Assembly (NCBI RefSeq): GCF_031458235.1 | Contig: NZ_JAVDYB010000001.1 | Location: 5,752,001 to 5,816,000 of the forward strand | DNA from: Catenuloplanes atrovinosus | GTDB lineage: Bacteria; Actinomycetota; Actinomycetes; Mycobacteriales; Micromonosporaceae | Length of the DNA stretch: 64,000 nucleotides | Reading direction: 5' to 3' | Shown here: positions 1-8,663 of the stretch, piece by piece | How the letters are laid out: each line of letters begins with the position of its first letter | Numbering within the stretch: position 1 is the stretch's first letter | Notes under the pieces: model-generated | Database searches by the model: none | Told to the model about the DNA's origin: nothing | Seen by the model: the letters and a program-made list of their open reading frames with translations, nothing else | Translations under genes and position numbers: made by a program

Positions 1-944
1 TCCAGCCGCGCGACGTCGACCTCAACGACGCGATCGAGGAGGTCCGGGCCATGCTGGACCGCACGATCGGCGAGGACATCACGCTGCTGGCGGTGCCGGC
101 GGAGCAGCCGCCGATCGTGCACCTCGACCCGGGCCAGCTGCACCAGGTGCTGCTGAACCTCGCGATCAACGCCCGGGACGCGATGCCCGGCGGCGGCACG
201 CTCGTGCTCGAGGCGGGCCTCGTCACGCTGGACGGCGACGAGTTCGACATGCAGCCGCCGCTGCCCGCGGGCACGTACGCGCGGCTGCTGGTCTCCGACA
301 CCGGCGAGGGGATGCCGCCGCACGTGGCGGAGCACATCTTCGAGCCGTTCTTCACCACCAAGCAGCGCGGCAAGGGCACCGGCCTGGGCCTGGCCACCGT
401 CTACGGCATCGTCACCGAGGCCGGCGGCAGCCTCAACGTCTACACCGAGCCGGGCATCGGCACCACGTTCCGGATCTACCTGCCGACGGTCACCGCGCCC
501 ACCGTGCACGACCCGGCGCGCGAGGCGGCGCCACCGCGCGGCGCGGGCCGTACCGTGCTGGTGGTCGAGGACGAGACGGCGCTGGCCCGGGTGATCGTGC
601 GAATCCTGTCCGGCCACGGCTACCGGGCGCTGGCGGCGGCCGGAGGCGCGGAGGCACTGGAGATCCTGGCCGGGCACGACTGCGACCTGCTGCTCACCGA
701 CGTGATCATGCCGGAGATGTCCGGCACCCGGCTCGCCGACCTCGTCCACCGGACGCATCCCGGCCTGCCGGTGGTGTTCATGTCCGGCTACAGCAACGGG
801 CTGCTCGGCTCCACGCACGTCATCGACGGCGACATCGTCCTGCTGGAGAAGCCGTTCACCGGCGCGGAGCTGCTGCGCAAGGTGGGCACCGCGCTCGCCG
901 GCCGGCGTCGCTCGGAGCCGCGGTCGACCGTCGATCTGGAGTAG
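1..944 (+). CDS. Hybrid histidine kinase, C-terminal part (ATPase + receiver), cut by window edge
   Basis: The reading frame is open from the first bases, so the N-terminal sensor and most of the dimerisation region lie outside the window. What remains begins just before the HATPase_c domain: the N-box ([16 protein letters not shown]), the G1 box (SDTGEGM) and the G2 box ([14 protein letters not shown]) are all visible. A receiver domain follows, with the acidic pair in VVEDE, the phospho-acceptor Asp in [13 protein letters not shown] and the conserved Lys in LLEKPF. The order kinase then receiver makes this a hybrid kinase that autophosphorylates and passes phosphate to its own receiver. No HPt or response-regulator gene is seen next to it. 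The signal it senses cannot be judged from this fragment. Confidence 0.93.
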   Translation, partial: QPRDVDLNDAIEEVRAMLDRTIGEDITLLAVPAEQPPIVHLDPGQLHQVLLNLAINARDAMPGGGTLVLEAGLVTLDGDEFDMQPPLPAGTYARLLVSDTGEGMPPHVAEHIFEPFFTTKQRGKGTGLGLATVYGIVTEAGGSLNVYTEPGIGTTFRIYLPTVTAPTVHDPAREAAPPRGAGRTVLVVEDETALARVIVRILSGHGYRALAAAGGAEALEILAGHDCDLLLTDVIMPEMSGTRLADLVHRTHPGLPVVFMSGYSNGLLGSTHVIDGDIVLLEKPFTGAELLRKVGTALAGRRRSEPRSTVDLE

Positions 945-948
945 ACGG

Positions 949-1380
949 TCAGACGTCCAGAATCCTCGCGTCCGGCAGGTACGGCTCGCCGCGCCGGTAC
1001 GGCTTCTGCGGCTTGTGACAGGCCAGCAGGTCCAGCAGCCGGGGGTGCTCGCGCAGATCGACGCCGGCGGCGGTGGCGAACTCGGTCACGTCGGTGAACG
1101 GGCCGCCGAGGTCGCGCAGGTCGACCGCGCGGGAGGCGCCGGCGAGCGTGATGCCGGGCAGGACGGCGAGTTCCGCCGCGGTGGCGGCGTTGACGTCGAC
1201 GCGGTCGACGAACGTGGGCGGCCGGGTGCCGGGCGGCACCACCGGGCGGACCAACTGCTCCTCCGCGGCCGGCGAGCTGGGCGGCGGGAGCGGCGTGGGC
1301 CGGGGCACGGGCACCCCGGCGGCGAACCCGGACGCCCCGGACGGCTCGGACGGGGTGGTAAAGCGTTGCCACCAGCTCAC
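949..1380 (-). CDS. Helix-hairpin-helix (ComEA-like) protein
   Basis: Small protein of about 143 residues. A proline-rich linker is followed by a helix-hairpin-helix module: DVNAATAAELAVLPGI is the typical ComEA-type HhH start, and the second half reads LGGPFTDVTEFATAAGVD. HhH modules bind DNA non-specifically. No signal peptide or membrane segment is evident, so it is probably cytoplasmic rather than a competence receptor. The GTG at 1380 is preferred because a GGAGG (1391-1395, minus strand) lies 10 nt upstream; an ATG at 1407 would put that ribosome site inside the gene. It lies just downstream of the AAA+ ATPase gene on the same strand, so the two probably form an operon. Exact function unknown. 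Confidence 0.75.
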   Translation of the reverse strand: MSWWQRFTTPSEPSGASGFAAGVPVPRPTPLPPPSSPAAEEQLVRPVVPPGTRPPTFVDRVDVNAATAAELAVLPGITLAGASRAVDLRDLGGPFTDVTEFATAAGVDLREHPRLLDLLACHKPQKPYRRGEPYLPDARILDV

Positions 1381-1417
1381 CGGAACGCAACCTCCGCAGA
1401 TGTGCACGGGCCAGAGA

Positions 1418-3001
1418 TCAGAACTCTACGGGCCGCCCGTTGCCGGTGCCCATATCCCAGTCCTCCGGCGCGGTCGCGGCGACCGCGCGGTTGGCGGCCC
1501 AGGTGCGAATGGCCTCTATCCGTTCCGACTGGGTCACGCTGAGCGGCACCGTGTTGGAGACGGCGCGCACCAGGTCGTCACGCTGGAGCGGGCGGCGTTC
1601 CGCGAACGCGTCGTAGAGCGCGGAGACCACGGCCTGCTCGATCTCGGCGCCGGAGAACCCGAGCGTCAGCTTGGTCAGCTCGTGCAGCAGGTCGGGCGTG
1701 AGGTCGAGGCGGCCGGCCACGGCGGGACGGCTGAGGCGGCGGGCGAGGTGAACGGTCCAGATGGCGGTGCGCTCCGGGCCGGTGGGCAGGTCCACGAAGA
1801 AGATCTCGTCGAAACGTCCCTTGCGGAGCAGCTCGGCGGGGAGGCGGTCGATGTCGTTCGCGGTGGCGATGACGAAGACCGGGCGCGTCTTCTCCTGCAG
1901 CCAGGTGAGGAACGTGCCGAGCACGCGCGCGCCGGTGCCGGTGTTGTCGCCGGTCGAGGAGCCGGCGGCGGCCAGGCCCTTCTCGACCTCGTCGACCCAG
2001 AGCACGCACGGCGAGGTGGCCTCGGCGGCGCGGATCGCGGTGCGCATGTTCTGCTCGGACGAGCCGACCAGGCCACTGAAGACCCGGCCCAGGTCGAGGC
2101 GGAGCAGCGGCAGGCCCCAGCCGGCCGCGACGGCCTTGGCGGTGAGCGACTTGCCGCAGCCGGGCACGCCGGTGATCAGCACGCCGCGCGGCGCGGGCAG
2201 GCCCCAGGCGGCGGCCTCGTCGAGCCAGGTGCCGTCCCGGCGGAGCAGCCAGCGCTTCAGGTTCTCCAGGCCGCCGACGTCGGCCAGCCCGGTGTGCGGC
2301 TCGACGAACTCGAGCAGGCCGGACTTGCGTACCGCCTGGCGTTTCTCCTCGTGGACGACGGCCAGGTCGGCCGGGGCCAGCACCGCGTCGTCCACCATGG
2401 CCCGGGCGAACGCGTTCTCCGCCTCGTGCAGCGTGAGCCCGAGCGCGGCCTTGGCGAAGCGCTCCCGGTCGCCGGGCGTGAGCGTGACCGTGATCCGGCC
2501 GGTGGCCACGTTGTCGTCGATCATGCGGTCCAGCAGCGCCCGGATCTCGGTCTCGGCCGGGAGCGGGAAGTCCAGGATCGAGACCTCCTTCTCCAGGTCG
2601 TGCGGGATGTGCAGGCCGGGCGCCAGGATGATCAGCGTGCGCGGGACCGGGCCGGCGCGGAACGCGACCGCCACGTCGCGGAGCAGCCGGACGACCGCGG
2701 GGCCGAGCGTGCCGTGCAGGTCGCAGAAGACGAACACGCTGGGCTCGTCGGTGCGCAGCGCGGCGACGAGCGCGTCCTCCGGGTCGATCGCGCCGCGCAC
2801 GGCCGTGCCGTCCGGCTGGATCAGCCCGCTCGTCGGCGACCACGTGAGCAGCACCCGCGGGGTACGGACCAGTTCCGGATCGCGGGCGACCGCGGCGATT
2901 TCGGCGAGCGCGCGATGTTCCTCGTACGACTCGACGTAGAGGATCGGAATCCGCGCGCGGAATGCCTGCGAGAGGTCGCCCCTGAAACCGCCCGACGGCA
3001 T
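1418..3001 (-). CDS. Ycf46-like AAA+ ATPase
   Basis: 527-residue protein. The N-terminal third ([19 protein letters not shown]...) matches the non-ATPase region typical of Ycf46-type proteins, and the C-terminal half is a classical AAA+ module: Walker A GVPGCGKS, Walker [10 protein letters not shown], sensor-1 VIATAND, arginine-finger region [12 protein letters not shown]. Proteins of this layout occur in cyanobacteria, plastids and actinobacteria; the biochemical role is poorly defined. ATG at 3001 is preceded by GGGGAGG at good spacing. The HhH protein gene follows directly, so an ATPase/DNA-binding partnership is possible but is inference. Confidence 0.85.
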   Translation of the reverse strand: MPSGGFRGDLSQAFRARIPILYVESYEEHRALAEIAAVARDPELVRTPRVLLTWSPTSGLIQPDGTAVRGAIDPEDALVAALRTDEPSVFVFCDLHGTLGPAVVRLLRDVAVAFRAGPVPRTLIILAPGLHIPHDLEKEVSILDFPLPAETEIRALLDRMIDDNVATGRITVTLTPGDRERFAKAALGLTLHEAENAFARAMVDDAVLAPADLAVVHEEKRQAVRKSGLLEFVEPHTGLADVGGLENLKRWLLRRDGTWLDEAAAWGLPAPRGVLITGVPGCGKSLTAKAVAAGWGLPLLRLDLGRVFSGLVGSSEQNMRTAIRAAEATSPCVLWVDEVEKGLAAAGSSTGDNTGTGARVLGTFLTWLQEKTRPVFVIATANDIDRLPAELLRKGRFDEIFFVDLPTGPERTAIWTVHLARRLSRPAVAGRLDLTPDLLHELTKLTLGFSGAEIEQAVVSALYDAFAERRPLQRDDLVRAVSNTVPLSVTQSERIEAIRTWAANRAVAATAPEDWDMGTGNGRPVEF

Positions 3002-3134
3002 CGCATTTCCTCCCCGCAGACGTTCGACCGGCAGAAGAGTAGCAATGAGCCGAAGAGGTGTTGCCTATGCACACCCGGCCCCGTTATTGTGCATCGATTT
3101 TCCAGGGAACTTTCAGCTAGGAGATACTCGAATC

Positions 3135-3362
3135 ATGTCCACCACCCCCGTCGCCGTCGGTCAGAAGTCCTGGGTCGTCACGCTTCTGCTTGAGATCTTC
3201 CTCGGCACGCTCGGCATCCACCGCTTCTACGTCGGCAAGATCGGCACCGGCATCCTGATGCTGATCACCCTCGGTGGCTTCGGCCTCTGGTGGCTCATCG
3301 ACCTGATCCTGATCGTTACCGGCAACTTCAAGGACAAGCAGGGTCTCGCGCTCGCGCGCTGA
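3135..3362 (+). CDS. TM2 domain membrane protein
   Basis: 75-residue protein made almost entirely of a TM2 domain: a first membrane helix ([20 protein letters not shown]), the short conserved turn with G-x-H-R-F-Y-x-G-K, and a second helix ([23 protein letters not shown]). Such proteins sit in the cytoplasmic membrane and have no agreed function. The ATG at 3135 has an AGGAG-type site about 10 nt upstream; the frame is open further upstream, but those codons precede the ribosome site and do not resemble the family. A perfect hairpin follows the stop codon. Confidence 0.88.
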   Translation: MSTTPVAVGQKSWVVTLLLEIFLGTLGIHRFYVGKIGTGILMLITLGGFGLWWLIDLILIVTGNFKDKQGLALAR

Positions 3363-3374
3363 GCCGTGGCGTCC

Positions 3375-3407
3375 GGCCCCCGGGATCACCTCGCGATCCC
3401 GGGGGCC
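3375..3407 (+). terminator. Hairpin terminator after the TM2 gene
   Basis: Perfect inverted repeat with 13-nt arms (3375-3387 and 3395-3407) and a 7-nt loop, 12 nt after the TM2 stop codon. There is no U-tract, as is usual in high-GC actinobacteria. Its position also argues against starting the next gene at 3366. Confidence 0.8.
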
Positions 3408-3476
3408 GATCCGTCTCCGGCAGGGAAGATCGTCGGTACGATGCGGGCAGGGTTCCGGCGTACGGCGGAGGCGACG

Positions 3477-4508
3477 ATGGTCTTGGTCAAGGGTCCGGTG
3501 GTCGTCGGCATCGACAACGGCGGCACCGCCAACAACGCGACCGTCCTCACCGCGGCCGGCGAGTTCCTGGTCGACCGCATGGTCGAGATCCCCAGCCGGG
3601 TCAAGGAAGGCCCGGAGCAGGCCGTGACCGCGCTCTCCGACGCGCTCGACAACATCCTGACCGTCACCGGCGTGCCCCGCGACGCGGTCGTCGCCGTCGG
3701 CCTGGACACCCCCGGCCCCGCCACCGCGGACGGCGTGATCTCGCAGAAGGGCTCGACGAACTTCTCCGAGCCCGCCTGGCACGGCTTCGACATCCGCGGC
3801 GCGCTGGAGGCCCGGCTCGGCCTGCCCGTCGTCTACAACAACGACGGCAACGCGGCCGCGCTCTACGCCCACCACGTCTACTTCGGCGCCGCCGCCGCGG
3901 ACACCTCGTCCATCTCCGCGATCGTCGGCACCGGCCTCGGCGGCGGCGTCGTCGAGAACGGCCAGGTCGTCCGGGGCGCCGCGGGCATGGCCGGCGAGCT
4001 CGGCCACGTCACCATCCCGCTGCACGGCCTGATCGAGGACGACCAGCCGCTGCCGACCTGCAACTGCGGCTTCACCGGCGACTCGGAGAGCATCGCCTCC
4101 CTCACCGGCATCGCCAAGAACCTCCTGCCGTACTGGCTGGCCCGCTACCCCGACCACCCGCTGCACGACGAACCCTCCATCATGGCCGCCGCCAAGAAGC
4201 TGCGCGGCATGGCCGAGGCCGGCGACGAGATGGCCCTGCGCGTCTTCGAGCAGCAGGCCACCGCCATCGGCCGCCTCTTCACGGTCGCCGCCAACTTCAC
4301 CGACCCACACGCCTACTTCGTCGGCGGCGGCGTCGTCGAGACCCAGCCCCACTTCCGCGAGTGGTTCATCAAAACCGTCCGCGACCACACCCTGCTCCGC
4401 GCCGAACAATCCGCCGTGGCGACGTTCGCCCTGGTCCCGGACCTGGACATGGCCGGAGCACGGGGCGCGGCGATCGCGGCGCTGGAGCGCCACGTACCGG
4501 GCGAATAA
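3477..4508 (+). CDS. ROK-family sugar kinase (glucokinase-like)
   Basis: About 343 residues. The N-terminal ATP-binding phosphate loop (VVGIDNGGTANNATVL) is followed by the ROK core: the catalytic-region YNNDGNAAALYAHH, the second phosphate motif GTGLGGGVV, and the ELGHVTIP...CNCG segment in which the His and Cys residues are where ROK kinases bind zinc. It likely phosphorylates a hexose such as glucose in the cytoplasm; specificity cannot be read from sequence. I prefer the ATG at 3477, which has GGAGG 5 nt upstream. The longer frame from 3366 would include the terminator hairpin. The gene appears monocistronic. Confidence 0.87.
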   Translation: MVLVKGPVVVGIDNGGTANNATVLTAAGEFLVDRMVEIPSRVKEGPEQAVTALSDALDNILTVTGVPRDAVVAVGLDTPGPATADGVISQKGSTNFSEPAWHGFDIRGALEARLGLPVVYNNDGNAAALYAHHVYFGAAAADTSSISAIVGTGLGGGVVENGQVVRGAAGMAGELGHVTIPLHGLIEDDQPLPTCNCGFTGDSESIASLTGIAKNLLPYWLARYPDHPLHDEPSIMAAAKKLRGMAEAGDEMALRVFEQQATAIGRLFTVAANFTDPHAYFVGGGVVETQPHFREWFIKTVRDHTLLRAEQSAVATFALVPDLDMAGARGAAIAALERHVPGE

Positions 4509-4631
4509 CAGCCTTCATTTCATTCTCCCGCTTCCGGCGGGTCCGGTTCCGCTTGCTCGGAGCGGGCACCGGTCGTCGCTGGCGCTCCTCCCTGCCGGAT
4601 CCGTGGGCGGCCGGGGTCGCCCGCGAGCCGT

Positions 4632-7600
4632 TCAGGGATGACGGGGCGCCCCGGTCTTCGGGCGTCCCGCGACTCCGACACGTCGCGGCGATGGTCCGGC
4701 ACCGACCCCGACATCCTGGGTCCAGTTCGCACGGCCGCCCGGCCGCCACAGCGGGCACCGTTCCGAGTAGCAGCGCCAGTACCAGGCACCGTTCCGCCTC
4801 CGGCGCAGGGCGATCCGGCTCTGCCCGCAGGCGCCGCAGAGCGGTGGCCGGCTGAACTCCCTGGCGTGCTCGTGTTCGAGCAGCTTGCGTGCGAAGTACG
4901 CCCCGCGCATGGTCACCATGACCTCACGCGTCCACGACTGGGAGAGCACGTTGAGGCTTCCGAGCAGCACCAGTTGCTCGTCGATCACCACGATCTTCTG
5001 GTGCATCTCGTTGACCTCGACCACGGTGTCCAGCACGGATCGCAGATCGGCCAGGAACCGCTGATGCGCGGGCTTCTGCTGCAATTGGTCGCTCTCGTCG
5101 CGGACGAACAGCGTGACGCGCACGCCACGGCCCACCGCGTCGCGCAGGACCGGCAGGATCGTGCGGACCCGCGTGGCGGTCCACGGCGCCCACAGCCAGA
5201 TCGAGTGCCGTGCCGCCGCGAGGTGGTCGGCGAACGTGGTGTAGAACTCGCGCTCGTCCTGAATGTCGCAGACCCGGACGTGCTGGGCGAGCAGTTCCGC
5301 GAGCTCGCCGGTGAACGTCCCGGCGAGCTTGGTGAGTTCACCGCTGGGCGTGCTGGTGGGGCTGACCAACTGGTTCGCCCGGATGACGCGCGCGCGTCGC
5401 TGCGCGACGAGATCCGCGATGTAGTGGAACGGCGTACCCTCCGCCGCGGATGCGAGCCGCGTCCGGCTGCCGATCAGGTACAGCCGGTGCTGCGTGCGGG
5501 TGACGGCCACGTTGAAGAGCCGGATGCCGTCGCGCAGGTAGTGGTCCTCGCCCCGGGTCGCCTTGGCCATCCAGCGTTCACCGTAGCCGTCCTCGACCAT
5601 GTCGAAGATGACGATCGGGAACTCACGCCCCTGGAAGCGGTGCGCGGTGCCGACCTCCGTGACGGCCGAGGAATCGGCCTCGTGGTCGCGCAGCGCTTCC
5701 AGCGTCGCCTCGACCTGACGGCCGTACGGCGTGACGATGCCGGTCCGTTCGCCCCGGGCCCGGTGGTAGTCGGACAGCACCCGGGCTAGCAACGCGCCCG
5801 CCGGCCACCAGCCCTTGTGCCAGCCGTCCGGCCGGACGCGCGAGATGTCGCCCAGCTCGTCGACGTCGATGAAGAGGATCTCCGGATCGTTCGCGGGGTG
5901 CGGCCGGACGGACCCGCCCGCCTTGAGGCGGCCGTCGTAGGCGATCGCGTTGGCCAGCCCCATGATCTCGGGTCCGAATCGATGCTGGACGTCCAGCATG
6001 GTGCAGCCCGGGTGCCGTTCCGCGTCGTCCGGCGCCTTTATGCCGCAGTGCGCGAACACGTCGCGGAGGAGCCAGGTCCTCACCTCTTGCCGGTCGGACT
6101 CCTTGACCTGCTTCTCGTCTATGACGGCACCTAGCTGCATGAAGTCGCCGAAGAGCACCGCCGCCCCGGTGGCGCGGGAGACCGCGAGCAGAACCTCCGG
6201 AAGGTTGGCGGCACCGGCCTCGTCTACCAGCACGACGTCGTACGGTCCGTCCATCAGCGGCTTGCTCGTGCGGAGCCGGGCTAGCGTGGTCGCCACCAGC
6301 CGGGCACTCTTGATGATCTCGCCCTCGGCGTCCCGGCTCAGGCGGGCGTACTGCTCATGCACCGTGGTGAACGCCTGCTCCAGCCGGCTCCGCTCCTCCT
6401 CGGCGGCGCTCACACGCGTCCGGAGCACCCGGGCCTGGGCGTCGAGGGCGGGCAACTCGCGCGCGTCTGCGTCCGCGACGAGTGCGCGCTGCGCCTCGGT
6501 CGGCGCCGCCGCCTCCGCGGTGAGCAAGCGCTGCTGGGCCGCGTCGAGGGCGGTCTCCGCCGCCTCCGCGAGCCCGGTTCGGCGGGCCGCCTCCGCGCGC
6601 GCGTCCCGCAGCGCCGCCTCCAGACGGTCGAGGTCCTGACGGGTGTGGCCGGCCGCGTCGGCCGTCCTCCGGATGCGATCCGCCGTCTGCCGGCGATGCC
6701 GCTCGACGAGTTCCCTGGCCTCCTGTGCCCGCAGCCGCGCGTGCTCCGCCTCCGACCGGGCCTGCTCCAGTTCCTGGGCGAGCTTCCTCAGACGGCCCCG
6801 GTTCGTCAGTCGGGACAGCCGGTGGCCGGCGCTCAGCTCCCGGATCTCGGTGTCGATCAGGTCCGCGGCGTGCCGGGCGCGGAGCGCCTGAGCGGCCTGC
6901 CCGTCGGCGGCCTCCTCCAGCGTGGTCAGGTCCTGCCGCATCCGGTCGATGTCCCGGTACGCCTGCCGCGCGGGTTCCCCGGCGGCCCAGCTCTGTTCGG
7001 CGGCGGCACTCCGGCGGTTCGCCTCGTCGGCGCGCGACCGGGCCGACCGTGCCACGTCACGTGCCTCCGATGCCGCCTCGGCGAGCCCGGGCACCGCCGC
7101 TGCCGAGGTGATGGCGCGCCGTGCGAGGTGGTACGCGGCCACGTCGAAGCCGGCCAGCGCGCTGTCGAGCCGGGCCAGTTCGTCCCGCTCCGTACGGATC
7201 CGCACAAGCTGCCGTTCGATCCGGGCGCGCTCCCGGGCGACGGACTCCAGCCGACTCTCCACCAGGGCGGGAAGGCAGACGTCGGGATGCGCGAGCACCT
7301 CCGGGTGATGCGGCGGTCCGACCCGCAGCAGGGCCCCGGGGCGGTGCCGCTTGCTCTTGACGGCGCCGAGCAGGGCGTTGTCCACGGCGATATTGGTGGC
7401 GGAGACCAGCAGCACCCGCTTGCCGCTCCGTACCAGCGTGTCGATCGCCTCGGTGATCACCCTCGTCTTGCCGGTGCCGGGCGGCCCCCAGACCAGGTGC
7501 ACGCCGTGGCCGAGGCAGGCGGAGTAGGCCGCGTTCTGCGCCGGGGTGAAACCGCTGATCTCCCTGGTAGCGGCGGGAGACGGCGCGAGCCGTCCGGCCG

Positions 7601-8060
7601 CCAGCTCGTGCGCCAGTCCGGCGTCGCCGAGCCCGACGATCCCATCGCGCAGCGCGATCAGCAGGTGGATGGGGTCCTGTTTCTCCTGCCAGAGGTGCGG
7701 GTCTTCGATGTCCGCGAACTCCGGGGCCCGGAAGCGGACCGCCTCGCCCTCCTGCACGGCTTCCAGCACCGGATGGGCCGGACCGGACTCGGGGCCGCCG
7801 GGCCCGGCCAGCCGCAGCGACTCGATCTGATCGAGACCGGAGAACCTGGTCCCCCGGAGATCCACCGAGTACCACCCCGGCTCGACGAGCCGGGCCCGCC
7901 CGATCCTCGACGATGTGCCGGACCGCCTCGGGCTCTCCTTCGCGGCGATCCAGACGTCGAGTGCGATGCCCACGAATTCACGCCAGTCCGGCAAGACCGA
8001 CCCCCACCGCGTCTCAGCGAACAACCGCCACGACACTACCGTCAGCAACCGGCCAGGCAC
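4632..8060 (-). CDS. SF1 helicase-PLD nuclease fusion, Mokosh type II-like anti-phage protein
   Basis: About 1140 residues. A UPF1/SDE3-type superfamily 1 helicase carries Walker A GPPGTGKT near residue 192, DEAG (motif II) near 610, motif III GDFMQLGAV, motif V HRFQGREFPIVIFD and motif VI NVAVTRTQHRLYLI. Between motifs I and II lies a roughly 300-residue Ala/Arg/Glu-rich coiled coil. The C-terminal part has one phospholipase-D-type HKD motif (HQKIVVID...GSLN, near 1017) and a final four-cysteine zinc ribbon (CGACGQ...CYSERCPLW). Helicase plus PLD in one polypeptide is the published architecture of type II Mokosh defence proteins (MkoC). The start is uncertain: GTG at 8060 or 8036, neither with a strong ribosome site. 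Codons further upstream overlap the SgcJ-like gene and are not credible. It lies beside an IS element, consistent with an accessory locus. The defence role is inferred from architecture only. Confidence 0.82.
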   Translation of the reverse strand: MPGRLLTVVSWRLFAETRWGSVLPDWREFVGIALDVWIAAKESPRRSGTSSRIGRARLVEPGWYSVDLRGTRFSGLDQIESLRLAGPGGPESGPAHPVLEAVQEGEAVRFRAPEFADIEDPHLWQEKQDPIHLLIALRDGIVGLGDAGLAHELAAGRLAPSPAATREISGFTPAQNAAYSACLGHGVHLVWGPPGTGKTRVITEAIDTLVRSGKRVLLVSATNIAVDNALLGAVKSKRHRPGALLRVGPPHHPEVLAHPDVCLPALVESRLESVARERARIERQLVRIRTERDELARLDSALAGFDVAAYHLARRAITSAAAVPGLAEAASEARDVARSARSRADEANRRSAAAEQSWAAGEPARQAYRDIDRMRQDLTTLEEAADGQAAQALRARHAADLIDTEIRELSAGHRLSRLTNRGRLRKLAQELEQARSEAEHARLRAQEARELVERHRRQTADRIRRTADAAGHTRQDLDRLEAALRDARAEAARRTGLAEAAETALDAAQQRLLTAEAAAPTEAQRALVADADARELPALDAQARVLRTRVSAAEEERSRLEQAFTTVHEQYARLSRDAEGEIIKSARLVATTLARLRTSKPLMDGPYDVVLVDEAGAANLPEVLLAVSRATGAAVLFGDFMQLGAVIDEKQVKESDRQEVRTWLLRDVFAHCGIKAPDDAERHPGCTMLDVQHRFGPEIMGLANAIAYDGRLKAGGSVRPHPANDPEILFIDVDELGDISRVRPDGWHKGWWPAGALLARVLSDYHRARGERTGIVTPYGRQVEATLEALRDHEADSSAVTEVGTAHRFQGREFPIVIFDMVEDGYGERWMAKATRGEDHYLRDGIRLFNVAVTRTQHRLYLIGSRTRLASAAEGTPFHYIADLVAQRRARVIRANQLVSPTSTPSGELTKLAGTFTGELAELLAQHVRVCDIQDEREFYTTFADHLAAARHSIWLWAPWTATRVRTILPVLRDAVGRGVRVTLFVRDESDQLQQKPAHQRFLADLRSVLDTVVEVNEMHQKIVVIDEQLVLLGSLNVLSQSWTREVMVTMRGAYFARKLLEHEHAREFSRPPLCGACGQSRIALRRRRNGAWYWRCYSERCPLWRPGGRANWTQDVGVGAGPSPRRVGVAGRPKTGAPRHP

Positions 8061-8095
8061 TACTACATTTCGATCTACCAGGAGAGGTGCGTCAC

Positions 8096-8533
8096 TCAGT
8101 CGTCCACGAGTGCGGCGGTGTGGGCCTCGGCCAGGTCGGGGCGTTCGTGGTATTGGGCCGGGGTGTTCTGCAGGAGTGCGATGCGCCAGCCGGCCGGGGT
8201 GTGCACGGCGACCACGGACTGCACGGCGTTGAGCGCCGGATGCGGCACGTCCGCGCCCGGCGGCAGCATGCCGGCGATCGCGCGCAGCAGGGCCACGCCG
8301 TCGGCGAGCGGGCGGACCTCGCGGACGCGCCACACGTACGCGGCGGTGGCGTGGCCGGAGAAGACGGGGGTGAGGTGTGCCTCGATCTCCGCGGCCGGGA
8401 CCTGGCTGCCGTCGAAGCCGACGAGCTGGCCGCCGTCCGCGAACAGTGCGGCGAAGGCCGCGGCGTCACGCGTGTTCCAGGCGGTGAGCACGGCCGCGTG
8501 CAGCGCGGTCACCGCCTCCTCGAATGACTCCAT
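8096..8533 (-). CDS. SgcJ/EcaC-type SnoaL-like protein
   Basis: 145-residue protein of the NTF2-like superfamily. The N-terminus (FEEAVTALHAAVLTAWNTRDAAAFAALFADGGQLVGFDGSQ) is the hallmark of the SgcJ/EcaC group, and the C-terminal VQSVVAVHTPAGWRIALLQNTPA is the matching beta-strand end. Members form small cone-shaped barrels; some act in polyketide tailoring, most have no known substrate. It is 35 nt upstream of the helicase-PLD gene on the same strand and could be cotranscribed, though a link in function is not evident. No biosynthetic cluster surrounds it. Confidence 0.8.
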   Translation of the reverse strand: MESFEEAVTALHAAVLTAWNTRDAAAFAALFADGGQLVGFDGSQVPAAEIEAHLTPVFSGHATAAYVWRVREVRPLADGVALLRAIAGMLPPGADVPHPALNAVQSVVAVHTPAGWRIALLQNTPAQYHERPDLAEAHTAALVDD

Positions 8534-8550
8534 CCGCCGATGGTGACATC

Positions 8551-8660
8551 AGAGCCTGTGTCGGCGTCGGGAGTCGGAGCGCGGCGAGGTCCAGGTGTCG
8601 TCCGGGTGCGCGGCGCCCGGGTCGCGCCGCAGCCCGGCATCCCACGCCGACACAGGCTCT
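8551..8660. repeat. 110-bp palindromic element with 17-bp perfect terminal inverted repeats (MITE-like)
   Basis: Arms 8551-8567 and 8644-8660 are exact reverse complements (agagcctgtgtcggcgt), and pairing continues a further 4 bp across a one-base bulge. The interior is GC-rich with no coding potential. The element lies between two minus-strand genes and its right arm abuts the IS481 target site. It may be a miniature inverted-repeat element or an unusually long terminator; no clear flanking duplication is seen. Confidence 0.6.
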
Positions 8661-8663
8661 AGG

